Counted from the first letter of the stretch, positions 43,800 to 52,642 are shown. The stretch is DNA of 64,000 nucleotides from Candidatus Cloacimonadota bacterium (GCA_028681035.1 JAQUJJ010000001.1:9682-73681); one strand, 5' to 3'. Program-made: numbers and translations. Notes: generated by a model not told the origin, from the sequence alone.

Positions 43800-43830
43800 G
43801 GGAAGCGGCGTGAAAACTGCTTCCCTTTTT
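43800..43830 (+). terminator. Intrinsic terminator of the EF-G-like gene
   Basis: GGGAAGC (43800-43806) pairs with GCTTCCC (43819-43825), followed by five T. About 85 bp beyond the stop codon. Confidence 0.82.
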
Positions 43831-43832
43831 AC

Positions 43833-43862
43833 TTGACAGCAAAGCAGGTCTTTTGCTTTGAT
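43833..43862 (+). promoter_or_regulatory. Possible promoter of the yebC-ruv-nqr run
   Basis: TTGACA (43833-43838), an 18-bp spacer and TTTGAT (43857-43862), about 40 bp before yebC and immediately after a terminator. The -10 match is weak. Confidence 0.4.
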
Positions 43863-43901
43863 GAATCCAAGAGATATTAGTAAAAAGATAAAGAGGTTTG
43901 T

Positions 43902-44648
43902 ATGTCTGGACACAATAAGTGGAGCTCCATTAAACACAAAAAAGGCGCAACCGACGCTAAACGCGGGAAGATATTTACCCGTATTGTGAAAGAAATTATT
44001 CTGGCTGCCAAATCCAGCGGAGATCCGGAAATGAACCCGCGTCTGCGTACAGCTATCAATACCGCCAAAGAAGCCAATATGCCCAAGGAAAACATCGATA
44101 GAGCCATCAAACGTGGCACTGGCGAAATTGAAGGTGCAGCCTATGAAGAAATTACCTACGAAGGCTATGGACACAACGGTGTCGGCATCGTTATTGATGT
44201 GATGACCGATAACAGAAACCGCAGTGTAGCAGAGCTGAGGCATGCTTTCACCAAGCATGGCGGTAATCTGGCAGAAAGTGGAGCCGTAGCATGGAACTTT
44301 GATCAAAAGGGCTTTATGAATGTTCCTGCTGCCGGGCTTGATGAAGATGAGTTTATGATGCAAGCTATCGAAGCCGGTGCAGACGATGTGGAATTGAACG
44401 ATGACCATTTTGATGTTTATACCTCGATATACGATTTCCACTCCGTAATCCACAATCTGGAAGAGGCCGGTTTTCCAGTACTTAACGCCGAGCTTACACG
44501 GATACCCAAAACTACTATTAACGCAGATGATGTGGCAGCAAAGCTGTTACGTTTGATAGATGTTTTAGAAGACTTGGACGACGTTCAGAAAGTGTACTCC
44601 AATTTTGAACTATCAGACGAAGTTATGGAGCAATTAGAAAAAGAATGA
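43902..44648 (+). CDS. yebC: YebC/PmpR family protein
   Basis: 248 residues of the YebC family, described as a DNA-binding regulator and, in recent work, a ribosome-associated factor. MSGHNKWSSIKHKKGATDAKRGKIF at the N-terminus (given here only in outline by its first residues MSGHNKW) and the GYGHNGVGIVIDVMTDN block are diagnostic. It lies directly upstream of ruvC and ruvA, a very common arrangement. Confidence 0.96.
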   Translation: MSGHNKWSSIKHKKGATDAKRGKIFTRIVKEIILAAKSSGDPEMNPRLRTAINTAKEANMPKENIDRAIKRGTGEIEGAAYEEITYEGYGHNGVGIVIDVMTDNRNRSVAELRHAFTKHGGNLAESGAVAWNFDQKGFMNVPAAGLDEDEFMMQAIEAGADDVELNDDHFDVYTSIYDFHSVIHNLEEAGFPVLNAELTRIPKTTINADDVAAKLLRLIDVLEDLDDVQKVYSNFELSDEVMEQLEKE

Positions 44649-44715
44649 GAATTTCATTGTGAGAGCAAGCAAGTGAGATTTCAAAGCTATAATGGTAACC
44701 TTAAGTAAGCCTTAA

Positions 44716-45195
44716 GTGATTATCATTGGAATTGACCCTGGCAGCCGCTATTGCGGCTATGGCTTAATCCAAATGGAAGGCAGGAAAGTGCTTGCAGCAG
44801 GATGTGATGTAATTGATGTTAGCAAAGAGAAGACCTTACCGCAGCGGCTTTTATTGCTGCATGAACAGATATGTGCGGTTCTGGATGAATACAAGCCTGA
44901 AATCGCTGCCGTAGAAAGTATGTTTTTCCATAAACAGATTAAGAGTATTTTCACACTGGGACATGCCAGAGGGGTTATCTTGCTTGCCTTGGCGAGTAAG
45001 GGAATTGGCTTGGTTGAATACAGCCCCCGAGAGATTAAGAAATCTGTGGTGGGCAATGGTAATGCCAGTAAAGCCCAGGTTCGGTATATGATTAATCAGC
45101 TTTATAACTTGAAAGAAAGCCCGAAACGTGATGATGCCTATGATGCTCTTGCTATTGCCACCTGCCATTACAATCGCATGAAGTGGATGATATGA
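44716..45195 (+). CDS. ruvC: Holliday junction endonuclease RuvC
   Basis: Resolves Holliday junctions. 159 residues with the RNase H-like fold: IIIGIDPGSRYCGYG (first catalytic Asp), AVESMFFHKQ (Glu), and DAYDALAIATCH near the C-terminus (last acidic pair). GTG start. Overlaps ruvA by 13 bp. ruvB is not in the window. Confidence 0.96.
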   Translation: MIIIGIDPGSRYCGYGLIQMEGRKVLAAGCDVIDVSKEKTLPQRLLLLHEQICAVLDEYKPEIAAVESMFFHKQIKSIFTLGHARGVILLALASKGIGLVEYSPREIKKSVVGNGNASKAQVRYMINQLYNLKESPKRDDAYDALAIATCHYNRMKWMI

Positions 45196-45791
45196 TACAG
45201 TATTTGAAAGGAACTTTAACGCATAAAAGCCCTGTCTTGGCTGTAATTGAGACAATGGGTATCGGATGGGAAATAAAGATACCTATCAGTACCTTTGAGC
45301 TTCTTCCTGCCATTGGGGTAGAATGTACCTTACTCACTTATCTTAGCCTTAGCCAAGATGATATACGGATATTTGGCTTTGCAAGCTCCGCAGAGAGAGA
45401 GCTGTTCCAAATGCTTACTCGCGTAAGTGGCATAGGTCCCAAGATAGCCCTTTCCATACTCTCTACCTTAAGCATCCCTGCCTTCATGCGAGCCGTAAAC
45501 TCTGGCGAAGAGGGGCTGCTAACCAGAGTGCCGGGTATTGGAAAGAAATCTGCCCAGCGTTTAATAGTGGAGCTTAGAGACGCTGTCCACAAGCTGGCTG
45601 AACATATAGACCAGAAAGATATAGGGGCTATAGATAACTGTTCAGAAGTGGAAAGCGCATTGATATCGCTTGGATTTAACATTGTTCAAATCCACAAAGA
45701 GCTAAGTCTTTTGGGAACAGAAACCCAGGGCTTTAGCACCGAAGCATTGATAAAAGAGATTATTAAAAGAATCTACCAAAGGAACAGATGA
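45183..45791 (+). CDS. ruvA: Holliday junction branch migration protein RuvA
   Basis: Binds four-way junctions and loads RuvB. 202 residues: N-terminal OB fold (1-63), two helix-hairpin-helix motifs (SGIGPKIALSIL about 80 and PGIGKKSAQRLIVELRD about 115), and a flexible C-terminal RuvB-binding domain (about 150-202). Overlaps its neighbours by 13 and 4 bp. Confidence 0.96.
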   Translation: MDDMIQYLKGTLTHKSPVLAVIETMGIGWEIKIPISTFELLPAIGVECTLLTYLSLSQDDIRIFGFASSAERELFQMLTRVSGIGPKIALSILSTLSIPAFMRAVNSGEEGLLTRVPGIGKKSAQRLIVELRDAVHKLAEHIDQKDIGAIDNCSEVESALISLGFNIVQIHKELSLLGTETQGFSTEALIKEIIKRIYQRNR

Positions 45792-47104
45792 ACTTCCGAC
45801 AAGAAGCTTATTCCACTATTCTCAAAGTTCTGAAAAATGGAGATTTCTCAGATGCGCTGTTGCAACAACGGGCAAAAAAGCTGAAGTCCGGTGGGGAAGA
45901 TGTGAGCCTGTATTACAATCTGGTAAAAGGAGTTATTAAACAACGGCTTAAGCTAGATTACATCCTATCTAATTTTACGGATGCCAAGAAATTCTCTAAT
46001 ACAGACCTGAAGATAAAGACTATTCTCTATTCTGCTCTTTACCAGATAATGTATTTATCTTCCATTCCAGAACACGCTGCGGTGAATGAAAGCGTGGAGC
46101 TGGCAAAAACCCTATTCAATCCGCAGGTAGCAGATTTCGTGAATGCCGTGCTTAGGAATTATCTCCGCAATCCGGAAGTTAAATACCCAGAAGAGCCTTA
46201 TCTGCGCATAGCCTACGAACATTCTTTCCCGCCAGAGCTTGTTAAACAGTGGATAGCTTTTTGGGGCGAGGAAGATACTGAATATCTAGCACTGTATTTT
46301 AATGAGAATCCAGAGCTACATATCAGAGTGAATGGTACCGCCACAAGCCCGGAGAAGCTGCTTTCTTATTATCAGAAAAGAGGTATCACGATTATTCCAT
46401 CCTCCGCGAGCAAGATGATGTTTCATACTGCTCAAACTACTGAAGTACTGGATGACGTCGCCTTTTCGGAAGGATATTTCTCGGTTCAAGATACTTCAGC
46501 GGCATTAGTTGTGGAGTTACTAGCCCCACAGAAGGAACAAAGTGTGCTAGATTTATTTGCCGCTCCGGGTGGCAAGTGCACCTACATAGCTGAGTTAATG
46601 GAAAACACAGGCGAGATAATCGCAGTGGATAAAATCCCCAACAAAATGAAACTGTTAAAACAAGCTGCCGATAGGCTTCAGCTTACTAACATCAGCTTAG
46701 TAGTAAACGATGCTTTTAAGTATGGACCTGTAGCACCGGCTTTTGATGGAGTGTTGGTGGATGCGCCTTGCTCTGGCTGGGGTGTGTTCAGCAGAAAGGC
46801 AGATTTGCGTTGGCAGGTGCATCAGAACATTCCTGAGCTACTTAAGATACAGGAAAAAGCTTTGGACTATGCTGCTAACTTTGTGAAACTAGGTGGTTTT
46901 ATGGTATATTCTACCTGCACGATGAATCCACAGGAAAATGAAGAGCAAATAGTTGCATTTCTAAAAAAGAATAAAAGGTTTGAATTGGTAAATGCAAATG
47001 GGCTTGTACCTGCTATATATACAGACAATGGTTTCCTTCGCACCATCCCTTTCAAGCATCACATGGATGGTGCTTTTGCTGCTAAGTTGCAGCGTATCAA
47101 ATAG
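45788..47104 (+). CDS. rsmB: 16S rRNA (cytosine-C5)-methyltransferase RsmB
   Basis: SAM-dependent m5C methyltransferase. 438 residues: an N-terminal NusB-like RNA-binding domain (about 1-135) and a Rossmann catalytic domain with motif I LDLFAAPGGKCTY (about 254), motif IV VDAPCSGWGVFSR and motif VI VYSTCTMNPQENEEQ holding the catalytic cysteine. The NusB fusion identifies RsmB rather than RsmF. Overlaps ruvA by 4 bp. Confidence 0.95.
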   Translation: MNFRQEAYSTILKVLKNGDFSDALLQQRAKKLKSGGEDVSLYYNLVKGVIKQRLKLDYILSNFTDAKKFSNTDLKIKTILYSALYQIMYLSSIPEHAAVNESVELAKTLFNPQVADFVNAVLRNYLRNPEVKYPEEPYLRIAYEHSFPPELVKQWIAFWGEEDTEYLALYFNENPELHIRVNGTATSPEKLLSYYQKRGITIIPSSASKMMFHTAQTTEVLDDVAFSEGYFSVQDTSAALVVELLAPQKEQSVLDLFAAPGGKCTYIAELMENTGEIIAVDKIPNKMKLLKQAADRLQLTNISLVVNDAFKYGPVAPAFDGVLVDAPCSGWGVFSRKADLRWQVHQNIPELLKIQEKALDYAANFVKLGGFMVYSTCTMNPQENEEQIVAFLKKNKRFELVNANGLVPAIYTDNGFLRTIPFKHHMDGAFAAKLQRIK

Positions 47105-47115
47105 GGGCATGAGTT

Positions 47116-47691
47116 ATGCATAGCAGCAAACTTAAGCAAGCTGGATACCTACTTGGAATTGGATTAGGGATAGTTATAGTAACAGCTTTTGCCTTTAGTC
47201 AAATCATCTTTCCAGTAATCCTAGGGCGCACACCGAAAGTGGAGATTCCTGAAGTAACAGGGCTAACCTTACTTCAAGCCAAACGGATGCTCCAGGATGA
47301 AAAGCTGCACGTTGTGGTGAAAGATTCGCTTTTCAGTGAATCAGCTAGAGTCGAAACTGTTTTAGAACAAAACCCTATAGCAGGAGAGAAGATTAGACAA
47401 GATGGTACGGTGTATCTAATTATCAGCAAGGGTTCACCCAACGTTGTTGTTCCGTCGATTATCGGCAGACCCTTTCAAGAGGTGATTGTTTCTCTTAGGT
47501 CTTTGGGTTTACACACTTTGGTTGCGGATTCAACATATTCTGATATCTACACGGTAAATGCTGTCATGCGAAGTATTCCATCTTCTGGAAGCAAAGTAAA
47601 CAAGGGATCTACAGTACGGCTAATTCTTAGCAGAGGTAGTATGCAAATCATAGACACATTATCAACATCGCTGCCCGTTTATCCATATTGA
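47116..47691 (+). CDS. Membrane-anchored PASTA domain protein
   Basis: 191 residues: an N-terminal membrane segment (about 10-33) then two PASTA domains (about 45-110 and 113-180), each with the typical pattern VPSIIGRPFQEVIVSLRSLGL. PASTA domains bind peptidoglycan fragments. No Ser/Thr kinase or transpeptidase is attached, unlike the best-known PASTA proteins. It starts 11 bp after rsmB, and its stop lies just before nqrB, so it is part of the same run. Confidence 0.9.
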   Translation: MHSSKLKQAGYLLGIGLGIVIVTAFAFSQIIFPVILGRTPKVEIPEVTGLTLLQAKRMLQDEKLHVVVKDSLFSESARVETVLEQNPIAGEKIRQDGTVYLIISKGSPNVVVPSIIGRPFQEVIVSLRSLGLHTLVADSTYSDIYTVNAVMRSIPSSGSKVNKGSTVRLILSRGSMQIIDTLSTSLPVYPY

Positions 47692-47702
47692 AGGCGGAAA
47701 CT

Positions 47703-48632
47703 ATGTTTGAAAGAATATTAAAACAAACAGTTATGAACAGAGTGTTATATGCTCTGGCACCTCTTCTATTGTTTTCTATCTACCTGTTTGGTTGGCGTGT
47801 ATTAGCAGTGGTAGCAGTGGCTAATATCTTCGCTTACTTCACAGAATATCTGTTTATCTTCAAGAAGAAAGCCGGAAAGGTAACTATGGCAGCCTTTGTA
47901 ACTGCCACGCTTGTAGCGTTGACTTTGCCTCCCACGATACCGCTTTGGATTGCCGCTGTTTCTGCGATTGTATCAATAGCATTCGGCAAGATGGTATTCG
48001 GTGGTTTTGGCACGAATCTCTTTAATCCTGCTATTCTGGGACGCACCTTCGTGTATATTTCCTTCCCTAACCAGATGACCATTTCTTGGATGCAGCCTTT
48101 TACTGGTTTTCCAGGAGGGTTTGCTCACTGGAGCGGAAACAAGGCTATGGAAACGGGGGCAACCATTCTAAATCAGCATCGGTTGGGAATTGAGAAACTG
48201 TATGATTCAAAAGAAGCGTTTCTTGGTTTTGTCAGCGGTTCTTTGGGTGAAACTTCCGCAGTTCTAATTATACTTGCCGGGCTGTACCTGATATATACCA
48301 AGACAGCCAAATGGCAGCCAATGTTGGGCACAGCGGCAAGCATTATACTGTTCAATGTAATCTTCTATCCATCGATGAACCCATTGTATTTCTTGTTTAG
48401 TGGAGGGGCGATGTTTGGCATAGTATTTATGGTTACCGATCCCGTTTCTCAGCCTAAGGGTAAGCTATCTATATGGATTTATGCTCTGCTGATAGGTTTC
48501 TTTACGGTGTTCATTCGCAAGTTATCGCTCTTTGCAGAGGGCTTTATGTTTGCCTTGCTACTCACCAATTCCTTCATGCCTCTCATAGATTATGCTGTGG
48601 ATAGCCTAAGCAAGAAGAAGGCAACGAAATGA
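47703..48632 (+). CDS. nqrB: Na+-pump subunit B (NqrB/RnfD family)
   Basis: Integral subunit with about nine to ten membrane segments, 309 residues. TGATIL (about residue 151-156) matches the [ST]GAT site where FMN is covalently bound to threonine. It is shorter than NqrB of Vibrio and nearer RnfD size. An in-frame TTG at 47688 overlaps the PASTA stop, but AAGGCGG at the right distance favours the ATG at 47703. The nqrF gene downstream makes Nqr naming the better choice. Confidence 0.88.
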   Translation: MFERILKQTVMNRVLYALAPLLLFSIYLFGWRVLAVVAVANIFAYFTEYLFIFKKKAGKVTMAAFVTATLVALTLPPTIPLWIAAVSAIVSIAFGKMVFGGFGTNLFNPAILGRTFVYISFPNQMTISWMQPFTGFPGGFAHWSGNKAMETGATILNQHRLGIEKLYDSKEAFLGFVSGSLGETSAVLIILAGLYLIYTKTAKWQPMLGTAASIILFNVIFYPSMNPLYFLFSGGAMFGIVFMVTDPVSQPKGKLSIWIYALLIGFFTVFIRKLSLFAEGFMFALLLTNSFMPLIDYAVDSLSKKKATK

Positions 48633-49312
48633 GCACGAAGAGTTTTAAGGATACCATGCTATACCCGATTGTGTTTATGCTGGTTATGTCGATTGTTTTC
48701 GTGGGCGTATTGGCGGTAATGTATCGGGGTAGCCAAGCCAAGATTGAGGCATATAAAAAGGAAACTTATCAGAAGATGGTGCTTAGCTTGCTTGCCACTT
48801 CTATCGGCGAAGCTACCAATACCAAGCCTTTCCACATTAATGCAGATTACCCCAATTCCTATAACCAATACGTAAAAGAGATTACTTTTAGCGGCTTAGA
48901 TAAACGTGTTTTTATCGCAGAAGTTGATGCAGTGGTTTTGGGTTATTGCGTGGATATTAGCGGCAAGGGATTATGGGGAACTATGCGCGCACTTGTTGCT
49001 CTATCACCAGATTTTAAGACCTTGCATGGCATATCTATCTACGATCAAATGGAAACGCCCGGTTTGGGAGCGCGTATTGGTGAAGATTGGTTTGTAAACC
49101 AGTTTAACAATTTCCCAATTCTGAAAGCAGATGGCAAGCCGGGGGATTATGTGTTAGACACGCAGCTTATCCCAGAGGATGCAAAAGCTGAACAAACAAA
49201 TCAAATACGGCAAATCACGGGGGCGACAATAACGACTTTCAGTGTGATAAAAATGCTGCAAAGCGAAATTAACCTCGTTTATGCAGCGTATCTTAGGCAG
49301 GCAAAGCTATGA
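48629..49312 (+). CDS. nqrC: Na+-pump subunit C (NqrC/RnfG family)
   Basis: 227 residues: one N-terminal membrane segment (about 12-32) and a periplasmic FMN-binding domain. TGATITTFSV (about 197-206) contains the covalent FMN threonine. ETPGLGARI (about 145) is also conserved in the family. Overlaps nqrB and nqrD by 4 bp each. Confidence 0.93.
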   Translation: MSTKSFKDTMLYPIVFMLVMSIVFVGVLAVMYRGSQAKIEAYKKETYQKMVLSLLATSIGEATNTKPFHINADYPNSYNQYVKEITFSGLDKRVFIAEVDAVVLGYCVDISGKGLWGTMRALVALSPDFKTLHGISIYDQMETPGLGARIGEDWFVNQFNNFPILKADGKPGDYVLDTQLIPEDAKAEQTNQIRQITGATITTFSVIKMLQSEINLVYAAYLRQAKL

Positions 49313-49905
49313 CAAAGAAAGAAATATTCAGCATTAGCGCATTCAAAGAGAACTCTGTCTGGCGTCAGATACTTGGTATCTGTTCGGCTTTGGCAGTAAC
49401 CAATCTGATGATGAACAGCCTTATTATGGGCTTGGGAGTTATCTTTGTTCTTGCTTTATCCGGTTTCACCATCTCTCTGTTGCGAGCTTGGACTCCGCGC
49501 AGCATAAGGATGATGGTGCAAACTCTAATCATAGCAACATATGTGATTATAGTGGATATCTTCTTGCAAGCTTATTATCCCACCGTTAGCAAGCAGCTAG
49601 GTCCCTATGTGGGTCTAATCATCACCAATTGCATCTTAATGGGCAGAGCCGAAGCTTTTGCATCGCAAAACAAGCCTCTGGATTCGTTAGTTGACGGTGT
49701 AGGAGCTGGGGTTGGATACACCTTTGTCTTGCTGGTTATCAGTTTTATCCGTGAGTTGTTTGGTTTTGGCAGTTTATTTGGCATCAAGGTTTTAGGGGAT
49801 TGGTGGACAAACTGGTCTATCATGGTGATGGCTCCCAGTGCCTTCTTTATTCTGGCGATGTTCATTTGGGTTATTAACGTTAAATACTATAAGAATAAGG
49901 CTTAA
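49309..49905 (+). CDS. nqrD: Na+-pump subunit D (NqrD/RnfE family)
   Basis: 198-residue membrane subunit with six segments. NCILMGRAEAFA (about 103) carries the conserved cysteine that helps bind the membrane-embedded iron centre shared with subunit E. DGVGAGVGYT follows. Start overlaps nqrC by 4 bp. Confidence 0.94.
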   Translation: MTKKEIFSISAFKENSVWRQILGICSALAVTNLMMNSLIMGLGVIFVLALSGFTISLLRAWTPRSIRMMVQTLIIATYVIIVDIFLQAYYPTVSKQLGPYVGLIITNCILMGRAEAFASQNKPLDSLVDGVGAGVGYTFVLLVISFIRELFGFGSLFGIKVLGDWWTNWSIMVMAPSAFFILAMFIWVINVKYYKNKA

Positions 49906-49909
49906 GAAA

Positions 49910-50497
49910 ATGGATATTAGTGTTTTCGTGCTGTTTTGGGCTGCTATCTTCACCAGCAACATTCTGCTTACCAATTTCTTGGGGATGTGTTCTTATCTTT
50001 CTGTTTCCAGAGACATAGAATCTTCTTTTGGACTTGGCATTTCGGTAATATTTGTATTGACCATAACAACGGGTTTAAACTGGCTGGTTTACCGATACAT
50101 CCTTGTTCCCTTTGATATCATTTATCTGCAATACATCGTGTTTATCATTGTTATCGCCGCATTTGTACAGCTCCTAGAGCTTATTATCGAACGCTATGCT
50201 CCAGCTTTGTATTACACTCTAGGTATCTTTTTACCTCTCATAACCGTGAACTGCGCTATCTTTGGGGTTAGCTTGTTTATGGTAATCCGCAGCTACAATT
50301 TCTTACAGTCCATCGCCTATGGCGCAGGCAGTGGAATTGGCTGGCTGATGGCAATAATGATGCTGGCAGCTATACGCCGCAAACTGAAAGAAAAGCTAGT
50401 TCCTGTAGGATTGCAAGGTGTGGGCATTAGCTTGATAATAACCGGAATCATGGCTTTGGCTTTTGTCGGCTTTTCCGGCATTGTTCAGGTTCAATAG
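49910..50497 (+). CDS. nqrE: Na+-pump subunit E (NqrE/RnfA family)
   Basis: 195-residue membrane subunit with six segments, the antiparallel partner of subunit D. NILLTNFLGMCSYLSVS (about 15-31) and TVNCAIFGVSLF (about 107) contain the two conserved cysteine regions. An upstream in-frame ATG at 49838 lies inside nqrD and is rejected. The ATG at 49910 follows the nqrD stop by 4 bp and gives the family length. Confidence 0.94.
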   Translation: MDISVFVLFWAAIFTSNILLTNFLGMCSYLSVSRDIESSFGLGISVIFVLTITTGLNWLVYRYILVPFDIIYLQYIVFIIVIAAFVQLLELIIERYAPALYYTLGIFLPLITVNCAIFGVSLFMVIRSYNFLQSIAYGAGSGIGWLMAIMMLAAIRRKLKEKLVPVGLQGVGISLIITGIMALAFVGFSGIVQVQ

Positions 50498-50505
50498 GGG
50501 ATATT

Positions 50506-51612
50506 GTGTTTATTGATATTCTAAAAGACATCGCTTTTTTAAGTATTATCAGTGTGTCCCTCGCCACGATAATGGTGATAGCCCAAAAGTGGTTAAGTAA
50601 TTATGGTGACTGCAAGATTGATATCAATGGCAAGCGTGAAGTTACCGTTACCGGTGGCAATAGCCTTTTATCTTCTCTTTCTGACAAACAGATATTTCTT
50701 CCTTCAGCTTGTGGGGGACGGGGTACCTGTGGCGCATGTAAATGTAAAGTTATCTCTGGTGGTGGTCCCTTGCTGCCCACAGAAAAGCCAGTTCTAACCG
50801 CAGAGGAGATAGCGGCTGGTGATATTCGCTTATCGTGCCAGGTAAAGGTGAAGAGTGATATTAAGATAGAAATCCCCTCCAGTATCTTTAATATTCGTCG
50901 TTTCCAAGCCGTAATAGAAGAAGTAATTGACTATACATACGATATTAAGGGCATAACATTCAAGCTGGATAAGGATGATAAGATAGATTTCAAAGCTGGA
51001 CAGTATGTTCAGCTTGATACAGCGCCTTATGCTAAGGTGAAACAAAACGTATCCAGAGCCTATTCTATATCCTCCAAACCGGAGATTAACGACGCTTTAC
51101 AACTGATTATACGATATGTACCAGAAGGTATTTGCACTACATGGGTGCATCAGTTTCTTAAAGTCGGAGACCGTGTTAGTTTAACCGGACCCTATGGCGA
51201 TTTTTGTCTAAGGGATACTGAAGCAGACATTATTTTCGTTGCAGGAGGCTCTGGAAAAGCCCCCATTAAATCGATGTTAGAACATTTACAGGTGGTGGGA
51301 ACGAATAGAAAGATGACATATTTCTTTGGAGCAAGAACCCCAAAGGATTTATATTTAACAAATGAGATGAAAGCTATGGAACAAGAGTTTCCTGATTTCA
51401 AATACGAACCTATCCTTTCTGCCGCAGAGCCGGAAGATAAATGGACAGGCAAAACAGGATTTGTTATGCCATATTTTGCAGAAGCAATACGCGACCCCAA
51501 GAACACCGAGGCTTACTTGTGCGGTAGCCCCGGAATGATTAGTGCTGTAACGAAATCTCTTATTGAAAACGGGATTCCAAAGGACAAAATTTACTACGAC
51601 AGTTTTGGATGA
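50506..51612 (+). CDS. nqrF: NADH-oxidising subunit NqrF
   Basis: Entry point for NADH electrons. 368 residues: an N-terminal membrane anchor (about 4-24), a 2Fe-2S ferredoxin domain with CGGRGTCGAC and a later LSCQ (about 66-112), an FAD domain with RAYSISS (about 185) and an NADH domain with GGSGKAPIKSM (about 247) ending in YYDSFG. This architecture belongs to Nqr and not Rnf. GTG start with AGGGGAT upstream. nqrA is absent from the cluster. Confidence 0.93.
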   Translation: MFIDILKDIAFLSIISVSLATIMVIAQKWLSNYGDCKIDINGKREVTVTGGNSLLSSLSDKQIFLPSACGGRGTCGACKCKVISGGGPLLPTEKPVLTAEEIAAGDIRLSCQVKVKSDIKIEIPSSIFNIRRFQAVIEEVIDYTYDIKGITFKLDKDDKIDFKAGQYVQLDTAPYAKVKQNVSRAYSISSKPEINDALQLIIRYVPEGICTTWVHQFLKVGDRVSLTGPYGDFCLRDTEADIIFVAGGSGKAPIKSMLEHLQVVGTNRKMTYFFGARTPKDLYLTNEMKAMEQEFPDFKYEPILSAAEPEDKWTGKTGFVMPYFAEAIRDPKNTEAYLCGSPGMISAVTKSLIENGIPKDKIYYDSFG

Positions 51613-51616
51613 TATT

Positions 51617-52069
51617 ATGAAAGAAACAAAAACAGAACAAAGAATCCGTGCTCGCATGTTGCCGGGTGCGATTACCCTCTCGGGTTTCATTGGCAAAGAT
51701 AAAAGAGCACTTTATGCCATTATCAGTGCAGATGAACAAGAACTTGAAAGACTTGGTAAAACTGCGGAAGAACTGGCAGACCGCATGCTATACTTCACGG
51801 ATGCAAGCTTTAGTACATTCGACGGGACAATAACTGTTGATGAACACTATATTGTGGAGACTGAAGTTACACGCGGTAAGCTGCCCTGTCCTTTTGCACA
51901 TGGCGGTGTTTTCCGTAAAGCAATTACCAAGCTTACCAATACGAAGAACAACACTACAGCATCTTGGTCATTTCTCAACATTCATTTGATTAAAGAGCAT
52001 CACTTCTTCGAAGGTAAAGGCTCAACCTTTAGAATCGAACCTGCCAAGCTTGTAGAAGTTCTATTTTAG
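51617..52069 (+). CDS. Unrecognised 150-residue protein after nqrF
   Basis: 150 residues, soluble, no signal peptide. It starts 4 bp after nqrF (ATG at 51617; an upstream in-frame ATG at 51563 lies inside nqrF). Visible features are a basic N-terminus (KTEQRIRARMLPGAITLSGFIG), an acidic middle and HHFFEGKGSTFRIEP near the end. I do not recognise the family. Position suggests an accessory of the sodium pump, but a terminator follows it, so it may simply be the last gene of the unit. Confidence 0.75.
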   Translation: MKETKTEQRIRARMLPGAITLSGFIGKDKRALYAIISADEQELERLGKTAEELADRMLYFTDASFSTFDGTITVDEHYIVETEVTRGKLPCPFAHGGVFRKAITKLTNTKNNTTASWSFLNIHLIKEHHFFEGKGSTFRIEPAKLVEVLF

Positions 52070-52075
52070 CAAAAT

Positions 52076-52115
52076 ATGCAACCTAGAGCACTAGCTTTGG
52101 GTTGCATTCTTCTTG
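52076..52115 (+). terminator. Terminator at the end of the nqr unit
   Basis: ATGCAACC (52076-52083) pairs with GGTTGCAT (52100-52107), followed by TCTTCTT. Seven bases beyond the stop of the 150-residue gene. Confidence 0.7.
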
Positions 52116-52119
52116 CTCT

Positions 52120-52143
52120 GTAACAACAGCAGCCTCGGCTGTT
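52120..52143 (+). repeat. Family C hairpin, copy 3
   Basis: GTAACAACAGCAGCCTCGGCTGTT. The stem ends AACAGC and GCTGTT are kept and the centre is changed. Confidence 0.65.
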
Positions 52144-52229
52144 AGCTTCATTCTTAGCTATAGCTATTTTAGGCTCAAGTTCATTTATGGTGGGTAAGGA
52201 GACTTGATCACCAAAAATGTAAAAGAGAA

Positions 52230-52445
52230 GTCCCAGCGGGACAAAAGGTATTAGCGACGGGTTTTAACCCGGCGACAATGGAGAAAAAGAACATTGCTAG
52301 TCCCAGCGGGACGACAGATGTAATCATATATGTTCGTAAGTATTAACGCAAAGAAAAAGCTACCTGTCACCCCGTTTGGTTCATTTATATGACGTATTTA
52401 TCACGCCGGGTTAAAACCCGTCGCTAGTACCGATCATCCCTAAAG
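52230..52445. repeat. REP-like palindrome cluster
   Basis: Two GTCCCAGCGGGAC hairpins (52230-52242, 52300-52312) and two inverted copies of GCGACGGGTTTTAACCCGGC (near 52253-52277 and 52404-52427), then CCCTAAAGGG. Same style as the 13.5 kb region. Confidence 0.75.
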
Positions 52446-52550
52446 GGTCTAAAATTGAACAGCCTAAACTAGTTGCCAAGCAGCCCACATATACAATCAC
52501 CCACTCTAATTGAACTTGAGCCCTATTTTAGCCGAATGGACTCTCCAGTT

Positions 52551-52634
52551 CCCTGCTTGAATATCCCTATCATTGCCCACTCATTGCCCTCTTTGTGGGC
52601 ATTGGGTGGGCAATGATAGGGCAGTGCTTGCAAG
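52551..52634 (+). repeat. Family A long palindromic repeat, copy 3
   Basis: Contains ATTGCCCACTCATTGCCCT and the complement GGGCATTGGGTGGGCAATG, in the same orientation as the 11457 copy. Outer arms read CCCTGCTTGAATAT and GCAGTGCTTGC and are somewhat diverged. Confidence 0.85.
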
Positions 52635-52642
52635 AAAGATGC

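Noticed and set aside
43740..44453. 237-residue open frame on the minus strand
   Set aside because: Antisense to yebC, and its 5' end contains no plausible ribosome binding site.
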